A stretch of DNA of 64,000 nt. It comes from Janthinobacterium lividum PAMC 25724 (GTDB lineage Bacteria > Pseudomonadota > Gammaproteobacteria > Burkholderiales > Burkholderiaceae_D). Made by a program: the position numbers and the translations under genes. The notes beneath the pieces were generated by a model. That model was not told the DNA's origin. It saw only the letters and a list, made by a program, of their open reading frames with translations, and searched no databases. Below are positions 28,404-36,753 of the stretch, in pieces. How positions within the stretch are numbered: the stretch's first letter is position 1; every line of letters begins with the position of its first letter. Where the stretch lies: positions 1 through 64,000 of the forward strand of contig AHHB01000022.1 in the NCBI GenBank assembly GCA_000242815.2. The letters are read 5' to 3'.

Positions 28404-29192
28404 ATGACGCCCTTACTTGAGCTGAGCTTCACCACCACGCAACTGGGCCAGCAGTATTTCGGCCCCTTCAACGTGCGGGTAGCGCCCGGCGAGCGCATCG
28501 CCATTCTCGGCCCCAGCGGCGCGGGCAAGTCGACCCTGCTCAAACTGATGGCAAGCGAACTGCATCCGCAGGCGGGCACGGTGGTGTTCGCCGGGCGGCC
28601 GCTGGCGCAGTGGCCGCTGGCTGAGCTGGCACGGCGCCGCGCCGTCCTGCCGCAAGGTTCGAACGTGGCCTTCGGGCTGCAGTGCGCGCTGGTGATTGGC
28701 TTGGGACGCGTGGCGCGCCTGGTCGACCCGCAACTGGGGCGTATCGTGCAGGACGCGGCCGCCCTCGCGCACGCCGCGCATCTGCTGCAGCGCCGCCTCG
28801 ATAACTTGTCCGGCGGCGAACAGGCCAGGGTGCAGTTGGCGCGCATCTTTGCGCAGATGTGGGATGTGGAAAACGGCTTGATACTCGTCGACGAACCGCT
28901 GGCAGCGCTCGATCCCGGCCTGCAGTTCGATCTGCTCGATAGCCTGCAGCAGTTTTGCGCCGCACGCGGCCACGCCGTCATCGCCATCGTGCACGACATC
29001 AATCATGCTTTGCTGGGTTTCGAGCGGCTGCTGCTGGTGCGCTCCGGCCAGCTACTGGCCGATATTGCCAGCGACGCCGGCGCCGTGCCCGCGCTGTCCG
29101 CGCTATATGGCATTGCCCTGAGGACGGCGAGCAACAGCGATGGCGACGTCTGCGTCATCCCAGCCAGAAGCGTGGCGCGCAGGGCCGCCTGA
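28404..29192 (+). CDS. hmuV: Heme ABC transporter ATPase HmuV
   Basis: A 262-residue ABC ATPase with Walker A LGPSGAGKST, the signature LSGGEQARVQLARI, Walker B LILVDEPLAALD and the His switch VHDIN. Start ATG 28404 has AGGAG upstream (28391-28395). The open frame upstream to 27312 is a shadow of hmuT and hmuU. It is the last gene of hmuSTUV; no TonB-dependent heme receptor lies in this window, so the outer membrane step is encoded elsewhere. Confidence 0.95.
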   Translation: MTPLLELSFTTTQLGQQYFGPFNVRVAPGERIAILGPSGAGKSTLLKLMASELHPQAGTVVFAGRPLAQWPLAELARRRAVLPQGSNVAFGLQCALVIGLGRVARLVDPQLGRIVQDAAALAHAAHLLQRRLDNLSGGEQARVQLARIFAQMWDVENGLILVDEPLAALDPGLQFDLLDSLQQFCAARGHAVIAIVHDINHALLGFERLLLVRSGQLLADIASDAGAVPALSALYGIALRTASNSDGDVCVIPARSVARRAA

Positions 29193-29273
29193 ATCATTTG
29201 CTACACGTCCGCCTCGACTGACGCCGGGCCCCGATAAGGGGCGGCCGGCATCAGGGGCAGGGGCGTGGCAGTG

Positions 29274-29972
29274 TTACTCGGCTGCCGGCTCGGCGCCGCA
29301 GCATTTCTTGAACTTCTTGCCGCTACCGCATGGGCAGTCGTCGTTGCGGCCCACTTTCGGCTCTTCGCGCTTCATGGTTTGCACCGGTGCCTTGCGGCGC
29401 GGTACCCAGAAACGGTGGATGGCCGGCAGGTTCGCTTCCAGCTCCTGCGCCAGCTTGTGCGCCTTGACCGGGTCTTCCACCAGTTTCAGCTCTTCTTCCT
29501 TGATTTCGTCGGCGCCCAGCAAATAGATCGGCTGCATCAGCTCGGCTACTTCGGACTCCCAGATTTCATTCCACGCGCCAGGACGCAATTCCATGCCGTC
29601 CCAGAAGCCCCAGCACCAGGCTTCGGCGTCGATCAGGGTCTGGCCTTCGTAGTCGTGCTCGACGAACAGGGCTTCGAATTCCTTCGGCGCCACTTCAAAC
29701 GTCACCAGCACTTCGTTCATGAAGCGCATGATCAGGTTGACGATGCGTTCTTCTTCCTTGCTGTTCTTGAATTTCGGTGCATCTTCGGCATCTTCGCCCC
29801 AGACGCGCGGCAACCACTCTGCCGGCATGATCGGTTCCGGGCCGATGGCGACGGCCGTCAGATAGCCGTGCAGCATATCCATGGTCATCGCGTCCTCGGA
29901 GCAGCGCTCCGACAACAGGAATTGGTCTAATTCGTCGAATTCTTTTTCTGATAATGGCTGTTCGAGTTGCAT
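29274..29972 (-). CDS. UPF0149/YecA-family protein with SEC-C zinc motif
   Basis: A 232-residue protein with an N-terminal UPF0149 (YgfB/YecA) domain (residues about 5-190: [26 protein letters not shown] is the signature, paraphrased). The C-terminal SEC-C zinc-binding tail, [16 protein letters not shown], is of the kind found at the end of SecA. The function is not established; YecA of E. coli binds metal and associates with ribosomes. Convergent with hmuV and divergent from srkA. Confidence 0.92.
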   Translation of the reverse strand: MQLEQPLSEKEFDELDQFLLSERCSEDAMTMDMLHGYLTAVAIGPEPIMPAEWLPRVWGEDAEDAPKFKNSKEEERIVNLIMRFMNEVLVTFEVAPKEFEALFVEHDYEGQTLIDAEAWCWGFWDGMELRPGAWNEIWESEVAELMQPIYLLGADEIKEEELKLVEDPVKAHKLAQELEANLPAIHRFWVPRRKAPVQTMKREEPKVGRNDDCPCGSGKKFKKCCGAEPAAE

Positions 29973-30066
29973 GGCTTGCTCTTTGATTGAATGTAAGGCG
30001 CTAGTATACGCTTAGCTGGGCTTCGTCACAGAAGTGTTTGTGCCGGCGGCCCGCGCGCGCCGTACA

Positions 30067-31089
30067 ATGTCGCTTATGCACAATGAAAATCAGCCGCACG
30101 AGGACGACCGGCCCGTCCATCCCTTTTCCGCCCTGAGCCCCGATTGCGTGCTTGACGCACTCGATAGCGTGGGGTTGCGCGGTGATGGTCGCCTGCTGGC
30201 CCTCAATAGCTATGAAAACCGCGTCTACCAGGTGGGTATCGAAGACAGCGCGCCCCTGGTGGCCAAGTTTTACCGCCCCGAGCGCTGGAGCGATACTGCT
30301 ATCCTGGAAGAGCACGCGTTCGTCTCCGAGCTGGTCGAACGTGAAATCCAGGTGGTGCCGGCGCTGGAGATCAATGGCAGCAGCCTGCACCAGTACCAGG
30401 GCTTCCGCTTTGCCGTCTTCCCCCGTCACGGCGGGCGCGCGCCGGAGCTGGATGATCCGGCGACGCTGGAATGGATAGGGCGCTTCATCGGCCGCATCCA
30501 CGCCGTCGGCGCGCTGTCCACCTATCAGGAGCGACCGGCGCTCGATCACCAGACGTTTGGCGTCGAGCCGCGCGAATTCTTGCTGGAGGGTAATTTCCTG
30601 CCGCCTGAACTGGTGGCCGCCTATTCCAGCGTGGCGCAGCAGGCGCTCGATGGCGTCAAGCGCTGCTATGACCGCGCAGGCGACGTGGCCGTCCTGCGCA
30701 CGCATGGCGACTGCCATGGCGGCAACGTGCTGTGGACAGACGCGGGCCCGCATTTCGTCGATTTCGACGACAGCCGCATGGGCCCGGCCATCCAGGACCT
30801 GTGGATGATGTTGTCGGGCGAGCGTGGCGAGATGGTGCGCCAGATGAGCGACATCCTGGCCGGTTACGAAGATTTTTGCGATTTCGACCCGCGCCAGCTG
30901 TACCTGGTCGAAGCGCTGCGCACCCTGCGCCTGATCCATTATTCGGCCTGGCTGGCGCGCCGCTGGGACGACCCCGCCTTCCCCGTCGCCTTCCCGTGGT
31001 TCAACACGCAGCGCTACTGGCAGGACAGGATATTGGAACTGAGGGAGCAAGTTGCCTTGATGGATGAGGCGCCTTTGTGGCCGGTTTGA
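30067..31089 (+). CDS. srkA: Stress response Ser/Thr protein kinase SrkA (YihE/RdoA)
   Basis: A 340-residue kinase of the aminoglycoside phosphotransferase-like fold. The seen motifs are LNSYENRVYQVG, VAKFYRPERW (ATP Lys), the catalytic HGDCHGGNVLW and metal-binding VDFDDSRMGPAIQDLW. In E. coli it phosphorylates Ser/Thr in proteins and protects against stress-induced death, often next to dsbA; dsbA is not here. ATG 30067 or 30076 may be used; I chose the first. Confidence 0.92.
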   Translation: MSLMHNENQPHEDDRPVHPFSALSPDCVLDALDSVGLRGDGRLLALNSYENRVYQVGIEDSAPLVAKFYRPERWSDTAILEEHAFVSELVEREIQVVPALEINGSSLHQYQGFRFAVFPRHGGRAPELDDPATLEWIGRFIGRIHAVGALSTYQERPALDHQTFGVEPREFLLEGNFLPPELVAAYSSVAQQALDGVKRCYDRAGDVAVLRTHGDCHGGNVLWTDAGPHFVDFDDSRMGPAIQDLWMMLSGERGEMVRQMSDILAGYEDFCDFDPRQLYLVEALRTLRLIHYSAWLARRWDDPAFPVAFPWFNTQRYWQDRILELREQVALMDEAPLWPV

Positions 31090-31214
31090 CCTAAACGCGG
31101 GAAAAGGGCGGTAAACGCCCCTCTACTTGCCGCGCTGATTTGTGCATGCCTGCTCGATAATGGTGCTAATAAATTCCTATAAGCAATGGAATTCACCCGA
31201 ATAAGCGAGAAATC

Positions 31215-33683
31215 ATGCAAGCACAGCAAAATCAGCGTCAGGCCGCTTCCCTCACCGTCGCCTATGCGGCTGACGACGAGTTCGACCAGGGCAGCATGGT
31301 GTCGCTGCATGATTTCAAGGATTTGGAGCGCAAGACCGAGGCGCCGGCTGCATCTGCTGCATCGGTTTCTGCTCCTGCCACCCCTGCCACCCCTGCCACT
31401 CCTATGCTGCAGCCGCAGGCCGAGCCAACGGTGGAAGCCGATAGCAAGGCGCCTGCTGCGCAACGCCAGAAAATGGAATTGAAGGCCATCCACGAAGCGA
31501 TTGCCCGCGTGGAAGCGGAAGCGAAGGCCACCTGCGCCGCCGAGAGCCGCGCGCTGGCCGAGGCGCGCGTGCGCTCGCTGGCCGAAGACCGCGCCGCCAT
31601 CGACGCTGCCGCCGCCGCCGCCGCACAGCAAAATGCGCAGGCGGCCGAAGAAGCCATCGCCGCCAACCGTGAACGTCTCGATACCATGCGCGCCGCCGCG
31701 CAGGCCAGCGTAGCCCGTCTGGAAGCGGTCAAGCAGGAGACGGCCGAACTGCGCGCCCGCGTGGAGTCCGACAATGCCATCCGCCTGGCCGCTGAACAGC
31801 GTTCGCGCGTCGAGCAGGAAAGCCGCTTGCGCGCCAGCGAGCAAGTGGCCGTGCAGTCGGAGCTGGCCGAGCAGGCCGCCCGCGCCGCCGAAGAATTGCA
31901 AGTACAGACGGAGCAGGCGCGCCTGCAAGCGGTCGAGCGGGTCGCCGCCGTGCAGGCGGCCAAGGAAGAAATGGTAGGCATCGCTTCGGCCGACGCGCGC
32001 GTCGCCGTGCTGGCGCGTGAACGCGAGCGCCATGCGCATGGTGCGCGCCAGACCGCGCAGATGCTGGCCGAAGCGGAAAGCGAAGCGCTGGACTTGACGG
32101 TGCAGCGCGAACGCGCCGACCAGATCGCGCTGGAATCGGCCTTCAACCGCGCCGCCGCCGAAGTGCGCGCGCTGGAAGAAGCGCGCGCGCTGGCGCACCT
32201 GGAACAGGAACGCGAAGCCATCGCGCTGGCGCAGGCGGAATCGGAACGCCATGCGGCGCAGTCGCTGCGTTTGCGCCTGCAAACGGAAAAGGAATTGCGC
32301 GACGCGGCCATCCACCGCGAGCGTTTGGAAATGGTTGCCGTGGCCAGCGCGCAGGCGCGCCGCGATGCCGACGTGCGCATCCTTGCCGCCACCGAAGCGC
32401 GCATCGAGGTGGACCGCCAGCTGCGCGCCGTGGCACTGGCCCGCGTGGCCGCCGAACAGGATGCGGAAATCGCCGGCCACGCCAAGCTGGAGGCGGAAAC
32501 GGCGGCTCTTGAAGAAACCAAGGCCCGCGAAGCGGCCGAGCAGGCCGCCGCCGTGGCGGCAGCGCGCGAACTGGAAGAGCAGCAGCGTGCCGCCAGCCTG
32601 GCGCATGCACGCGCCGAACTGGCACGCCAGGCGTCGCAACTGGCCGCCAGCCAGAATGACGCCGAGCAGGCCGCGCTTGATGCAGGCACGGCGACATTGG
32701 CTGCGCAAGCGCAAGCGGCGCAACTGACGCAGGAAAAAGCGCAACAGGCAGAGCAGCTGCTGCAAGCCGAGCAGCAGCGCCTGGCCGCCGAACAAGGCGC
32801 CCTGGCCGCCTTGAAACAGAAACTGGAAGCCGAAGCGCTGGCGTTCAACGCGGCGCAAGAACGCATCGCCGCCGAAGACGCGCAAGCGCAATTGTTGCGC
32901 GGCCAGCACGCGGCCGAACAGGCCTTGCGCGAAGCGACGGAAAAAGAAGCCAGTGCCATGCGTATCCTGCGCGACCAGGCCTTGCTCGAAGGCGAGCAGA
33001 AAGCCGCTGCCGCGCAAGCGGTGCAGGCGCAGGCGCGCCTGGCTGTGGAACTGGGACAAGTGCATAGCGAACGCGCCCGCGTGGAAGAAGACAAGGCGCA
33101 AGCTGCCGATGCGTTACTGGCGTCGGAGCGCGATTTCGTCGCTGCCGAGCGTGAGTCGCTGGCCTTGATCGCGCAAAAGCTGGTGCAGCAACGTCAGACC
33201 AGCATCGCCGAAGAGCGCGCCGCGCAAGCCATCGCCGGCCGCCTGGAAGCGGAAAAGCAGGCGACGGTGGCCGCTGAAACACGCGCCACCCTGGAACAGC
33301 AAGCGCTCGATGCCATGCGTCGGCGCGAGCAGCTGGAACGGGTCGCGCAGCAGGCGGCCAGCGAGAAGCTCGCCGCGCAGCAAGCCTTGCTGGCCAGTGC
33401 CCAGGCCCATGCCACGCTGCAGCGCAAGGTTGCCGACACCACGCGCGCGATGGCGGCCGCCAAGCAGCAGTTGCTGGAACTCGATACGGCCCGCGCGCAG
33501 CAGCAAGAGCATGAACTGGCGGCGCTGCGCGCCAGCCTGGAGCAACCGCAAACCGTCTTTTCCAGTTCCTTGAGCGCCGCCCGCGCGAAAGCCGAACAAG
33601 TCAGTTCGGCCAGCCTGACGCGCGAAGTGATCGAGCGTTTGACGCAGCCCAATGACGCCGGCGCCGTCTGGCGTTCGCGCTAG
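31215..33683 (+). CDS. Very long Ala/Glu/Gln/Arg-rich coiled-coil protein
   Basis: An 822-residue protein that is almost entirely predicted coiled coil. A short N-terminal region (1-45, VAYAADDEFDQGSMVSLHDF) and a Thr/Pro/Ala linker with PATPATPATP lead into about 700 residues of uninterrupted Ala, Glu, Gln, Arg and Lys with heptad spacing. The C-terminal 50 residues (FSSSLSAARAKAEQVSSASLTREVIERLT) are less regular. There is no signal peptide, membrane helix or enzyme motif. It could be a cytoplasmic scaffold or filament, or a chromosome- or polarity-related protein; I do not recognise it. Long opposite-strand open frames across it come from the codon bias and are not genes. It is 125 bases after srkA and probably a separate unit. 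Confidence 0.8.
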   Translation: MQAQQNQRQAASLTVAYAADDEFDQGSMVSLHDFKDLERKTEAPAASAASVSAPATPATPATPMLQPQAEPTVEADSKAPAAQRQKMELKAIHEAIARVEAEAKATCAAESRALAEARVRSLAEDRAAIDAAAAAAAQQNAQAAEEAIAANRERLDTMRAAAQASVARLEAVKQETAELRARVESDNAIRLAAEQRSRVEQESRLRASEQVAVQSELAEQAARAAEELQVQTEQARLQAVERVAAVQAAKEEMVGIASADARVAVLARERERHAHGARQTAQMLAEAESEALDLTVQRERADQIALESAFNRAAAEVRALEEARALAHLEQEREAIALAQAESERHAAQSLRLRLQTEKELRDAAIHRERLEMVAVASAQARRDADVRILAATEARIEVDRQLRAVALARVAAEQDAEIAGHAKLEAETAALEETKAREAAEQAAAVAAARELEEQQRAASLAHARAELARQASQLAASQNDAEQAALDAGTATLAAQAQAAQLTQEKAQQAEQLLQAEQQRLAAEQGALAALKQKLEAEALAFNAAQERIAAEDAQAQLLRGQHAAEQALREATEKEASAMRILRDQALLEGEQKAAAAQAVQAQARLAVELGQVHSERARVEEDKAQAADALLASERDFVAAERESLALIAQKLVQQRQTSIAEERAAQAIAGRLEAEKQATVAAETRATLEQQALDAMRRREQLERVAQQAASEKLAAQQALLASAQAHATLQRKVADTTRAMAAAKQQLLELDTARAQQQEHELAALRASLEQPQTVFSSSLSAARAKAEQVSSASLTREVIERLTQPNDAGAVWRSR

Positions 33684-33696
33684 GCAAAATGCCGAA

Positions 33697-33752
33697 GCAA
33701 ACCGACTGCGCGGCGCCCATTGCAGCGTCGCGAGCGTCACTGCCGCTCGCGA
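33697..33752 (-). repeat. Dispersed intergenic element, inverted and deleted copy 3
   Basis: Read on the minus strand, this starts TCGCGAGCGGCAGTGA, identical to the first 16 bases of copy 1, and ends GCGCAGTCGGTTTGC, matching the ends of copies 1 and 2. The middle with the CCGTA/TACGG hairpin is missing. A perfect nine-base stem (TCGCGAGCG 33728-33736 / CGCTCGCGA 33744-33752) has formed instead. It sits 14 bases after the coiled-coil gene. The rest of the 234-base gap to 33918 has only a short ATCTAGT-like tandem repeat (about 33857-33884). Confidence 0.6.
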
Positions 33753-33917
33753 TACTGTTGTTCGATATGGGTATCTGAGCGTACGGACCTGCCGCGGCCC
33801 GTTTTTCTTGCTGGCAGTGACTTGCTGCTGGGAGGGGAAGGCAATGGCGCCGGCGCTAGTATCTAGTATCTATGATCTAGCATGGCTGGCCGGCGCGCTA
33901 TTGCGGAAAGGGTGCTG

Positions 33918-34292
33918 TTACTGGCTCAGTGCTACTTTGTCGGCAAAATACTCGGTCTCGCCGAAGCATTGCGTCGGCACGCCCTTGTGCTGGCTGTAGG
34001 TGACGACGATGCGCTTGCCGGCAGCGGCCGACAGTTGCTTCGCCACTTCCTCGTCGCGCACGCTGAACTGGAATTTTTCAGGGATGGTGCCCGGCAGCGC
34101 CGTCAGCAGCAATTCACCTTCCCAGGTTTTGCAAATCCAGCCCCGTTTGGCGAACTTTTGCAGGTGGCCCGCCCGTTCGCCTTCCGAGTACGAGAAACTG
34201 AGGGCCGTCCAGGCGTAGGCGGCCAGCAGCAGGACGCCGGCCACGAGGAAGATGACGAAGGCGAAGGTGACTTTTTTGGTCGTAGGGGTCAT
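33918..34292 (-). CDS. Small single-pass membrane protein
   Basis: A 124-residue protein with one N-terminal membrane helix (about residues 8-31, VTFAFVIFLVAGVLLLAAYAW split over the helix) and a compact periplasmic part (GHLQKFAKRGWICKTWEGELLLT ..., RIVVTYSQHKGVPTQCFGET). Similar small proteins occur in related bacteria without an assigned function. I do not know what it does. It lies on the minus strand between a deleted repeat copy and a MITE-like element. Confidence 0.8.
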   Translation of the reverse strand: MTPTTKKVTFAFVIFLVAGVLLLAAYAWTALSFSYSEGERAGHLQKFAKRGWICKTWEGELLLTALPGTIPEKFQFSVRDEEVAKQLSAAAGKRIVVTYSQHKGVPTQCFGETEYFADKVALSQ

Positions 34293-34324
34293 GTTGACTT
34301 TTATCGTTAAATTGAAGAAAACCC

Positions 34325-34505
34325 GGGGTCAGACCCTAAGGCCGTTCAGTTAAGAGTTTTGGCCTGATTTATGGGCGCCAGTAAATTCGCCAAACCCAGA
34401 GGCAAAGAGCTGGGGGTCGGACCCTCAGGGTCCGACCCCAGTCCTTGTTCTTGGGCTAAAAATAGCATCACTAACACTAACTTAACGGCATTCGGGTCTG
34501 ACCCC
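34325..34505. mobile_element. MITE-like inverted-repeat element with GGGGTCAGACCC ends
   Basis: A 181-base element. Its 30-base terminal inverted repeats (34325-34354 and 34476-34505) match at 25 of 30 positions by hand alignment and both start GGGGTCAGACCC. In the centre is a second, tighter inverted repeat with 13-base perfect arms around one base (GGGTCGGACCCT-type, 34413-34425 / 34427-34439), extended imperfectly to about 34395-34456. No transposase is encoded and no clear target duplication was seen. GGGTCAGACCC palindromes are, from memory, common near REP-associated or IS200-like transposases. This explains most of the 239-base gap next to terA. Confidence 0.7.
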
Positions 34506-34531
34506 AGCCTTCCGCTAGTGGCGACGTACAC

Positions 34532-35770
34532 TCAGTCTTTGCTGCCTGCTTTCCAGTTCAGGCCAAAGCTGTAGCGCTCGTCCATGGCCTGGTGCGCCGT
34601 GATTTTACCTTGGCCGCCGAAGTATTCCACCAATTTTGTCACCTGCAGGTTGCCGCCCTGGTTTTCCAGCATGGCGATGGCGCACATGGCGTGCGAGCTG
34701 TCTGTATCGAGGCGCACCTCCACGCTCGGTTGGCCGGGAATGTCGATCGTCACCACGCCATCCGTGGCGGCCCAGTTAGGTACGCCTTCGTAGATGAAGG
34801 CATACACGAGCACGCGCTTGATTTGCTCGAAATGGGTGCCGTTGATGAAGATGTTTTCACCGTTGCTGACGCTGCCCGTGCGATCGTCGCCTTCCAGGTG
34901 GATGTAGGGCGCCCTGTCGTAAGCGCCCCAGCTGTTGCCCAGTGCCTGCACGGCGCTCTTGCTGCCATTGCTCATTTCGAACAGGCAGCCGATATCGAGG
35001 TCGATGCCGCCCGCGCGGCCGGCCGGCTTGTTAAATAGCTTGCCGAGGAAGCCCGTGTCGAGCTTGGAGGCAGGCGCCTGGCCTTGCGCAGCGTTCTGGT
35101 TCCAGTTCAGGTTGACGCGGATGCGGCCATAACCGCCGCTGTCGCGCTTGTCGAGCGAGATCTTGTCGCCGCGCTTTTCCAGGCGGATTTTCGACAGCGA
35201 AATTTTGTTTGCCGCTGGCGCTGGTGTGGGCGCGGGAGTGGGAGCGGACGCAGGGGAAGACGCTGCCGCTTCGCTGCCGCCAAAGTGCTTCAGCAGCGCC
35301 GCGAGGCCACCCGCAAAGCCCTGGCCCACGGCGCCGAAGCGCCAACTGCCGTCGCGGCGATACAACTCGCCGATGATGACCGCTTTTTCTTCCTGGAAGT
35401 CATTGCCCGTGAAGGCGAAGGTGGCTGCCTGGCCCAGCGCCATGCTGGAATTGTCCAGGGTGCGCATGCTGCCTTGCTCCGTCGCCGCCGTAAACACCAG
35501 CTTGTCGATGCTGGCAGGCAGGCGGGCAAGGTCCACCTGGAAGGTGGAGCGCGAGCCGTTCAGCTCCACCGTGACAGCGTTGTCCGGCGTACTTTTCTGG
35601 TTGTAGAACACCATATAACGGTCGTCCGACAGCTTGCCGGCTGCATCGACGCCAAAGCAGCTGACATCGACTTCCATTGCGCCGGAAGCGATATCGAGAG
35701 TGACGGCAAAGGGACCGTTCAAGCCCAGGTCTGCCAGTTTGCCTTTTTGTCCGCGTGTGAAATTGTTCAT
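34532..35770 (-). CDS. terA: TerA-like protein with two TerD domains
   Basis: A 412-residue Ter-family protein. The first TerD-like domain is about residues 1-170 (RGQKGKLADLG, DDRYMVFYNQKSTPDN, AVIIGELYRRDGSWRFGAVGQGF). A Pro/Ala linker follows (about 178-195, SAPTPAPTPAPA), then a second diverged TerD-like domain (about 200-412, DIGCLFEMSNGSKSAVQALG). TerD domains bind calcium and act in a membrane-linked stress response. The start ATG 35770 overlaps the stop of the HpcH gene as ATGA; the upstream open frame to 35920 is not needed. It ends the Ter biosynthetic operon. Confidence 0.9.
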   Translation of the reverse strand: MNNFTRGQKGKLADLGLNGPFAVTLDIASGAMEVDVSCFGVDAAGKLSDDRYMVFYNQKSTPDNAVTVELNGSRSTFQVDLARLPASIDKLVFTAATEQGSMRTLDNSSMALGQAATFAFTGNDFQEEKAVIIGELYRRDGSWRFGAVGQGFAGGLAALLKHFGGSEAAASSPASAPTPAPTPAPAANKISLSKIRLEKRGDKISLDKRDSGGYGRIRVNLNWNQNAAQGQAPASKLDTGFLGKLFNKPAGRAGGIDLDIGCLFEMSNGSKSAVQALGNSWGAYDRAPYIHLEGDDRTGSVSNGENIFINGTHFEQIKRVLVYAFIYEGVPNWAATDGVVTIDIPGQPSVEVRLDTDSSHAMCAIAMLENQGGNLQVTKLVEYFGGQGKITAHQAMDERYSFGLNWKAGSKD

Positions 35771-36753
35771 GGTGGTGCAATCCCTTCGTCGCTTGAGAGT
35801 TGAGTCAATGAATTGTTGGCCTGGTGCGCCGGTGCCGCCTCGGCCGCATGGCGGATGCCGAACAGGCGCGCCTGTTCGATGATGCGCAGCGCCCAGCTTG
35901 AATGGGTGGCCACTTCGCACATCGATTCCTGCATGCGAAAAACGGCCGGGCTGTCCGGGTCGATGATGCGCAGCGCCAGTTCGATGTCTGACTGCGCCAC
36001 CTGGTAGTGGCGCTCGATCTGCGGCACCTGGTCTGGGTGGATGGCGGTCTTGGCGATCATGCCGTGCGCCATGTCCTGCGCCACTTCGGCATCGAGCCAG
36101 TTGCCCTGTGACAGGTGCTCGAAGACGGGCGCCGTCAGCTGGAAGCCGTGCGGCTTGAAAATGGTGATCAGGCGGCCGATGACTTGTCCCAGCGGTGTCT
36201 GATAAATGGTGCCGCTGGTAGGGCGGCGCAGTCCCAGCAGGGCCAACAGATCATTACCGCCGATGCGCAGCGCCAGGATACGCCGACGCACTTCCGGTGC
36301 CGACAGGATGAGGCGAAACTGCTTCATTTCCTCGTCGTCGAACACTTCCACCGTTTCCAGTGTCGGCATCAGCAAGTGATGCGTGTGGCGCACCAGCTCG
36401 AAATATGCGGCAAAGTTGTGGCGCGTGGACTTGGGTAGCACGAAGCCGCTCAATTTTTCGGCGCCGGGCATGCCCAGCACGCGCGCCAGCACATCGAGAT
36501 TGCGCACGCGCACGAAGCGCAGCGTGTCCGATTCGGCACCCATGTTTTGCAGCGCCAGCGAGAGGTTAAACAGTGCGTAGCTGAGGTCGCGCTCGGCGAT
36601 GGCGTCTTCGGTGCACAGTATGACCGAACGCAAATGACTCAATTTGTCGCCATTGGCAATCGCCAGCAAGTCCTTGTGCGTGGTTGGCACGTACATGGAG
36701 GCGCCCAGCGCTGCCTTGTGTTCGCTTTGTGGGTGTAGCGAGTTGTTATCCAT
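35767..36753 (-). CDS. HpcH/HpaI aldolase / citrate-lyase-beta-like protein of the Ter operon
   Basis: A 328-residue TIM-barrel protein related to HpcH/HpaI aldolases and the citrate lyase beta subunit (ASMYVPTTHKD, LRSVILCTEDAI, LRFVRVRNLD, LMPTLETVEVFD, LRIGGNDLLALLGLRR, AKTAIHPDQVPQI). This is the lyase family found in Ter operons, where it is proposed to act in synthesis of a nucleoside-like metabolite. It overlaps the upstream StiP/PRTase gene by eight bases and couples to terA by ATGA. Confidence 0.88.
   Translation of the reverse strand: MDNNSLHPQSEHKAALGASMYVPTTHKDLLAIANGDKLSHLRSVILCTEDAIAERDLSYALFNLSLALQNMGAESDTLRFVRVRNLDVLARVLGMPGAEKLSGFVLPKSTRHNFAAYFELVRHTHHLLMPTLETVEVFDDEEMKQFRLILSAPEVRRRILALRIGGNDLLALLGLRRPTSGTIYQTPLGQVIGRLITIFKPHGFQLTAPVFEHLSQGNWLDAEVAQDMAHGMIAKTAIHPDQVPQIERHYQVAQSDIELALRIIDPDSPAVFRMQESMCEVATHSSWALRIIEQARLFGIRHAAEAAPAHQANNSLTQLSSDEGIAPP

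Noticed and set aside
31014..33101. Long open frames on the minus strand across the coiled-coil gene (up to about 690 codons).
   Set aside because: They mirror the GC-rich codon bias of the plus-strand gene, are low-complexity (Arg/Ala/Ser or Leu/Phe/Gly rich), and lack a ribosome binding site or known motif.
34346..34574. Short frames of 61 and 67 codons in the MITE-like element.
   Set aside because: They lie within the inverted repeats and have no protein-like pattern.
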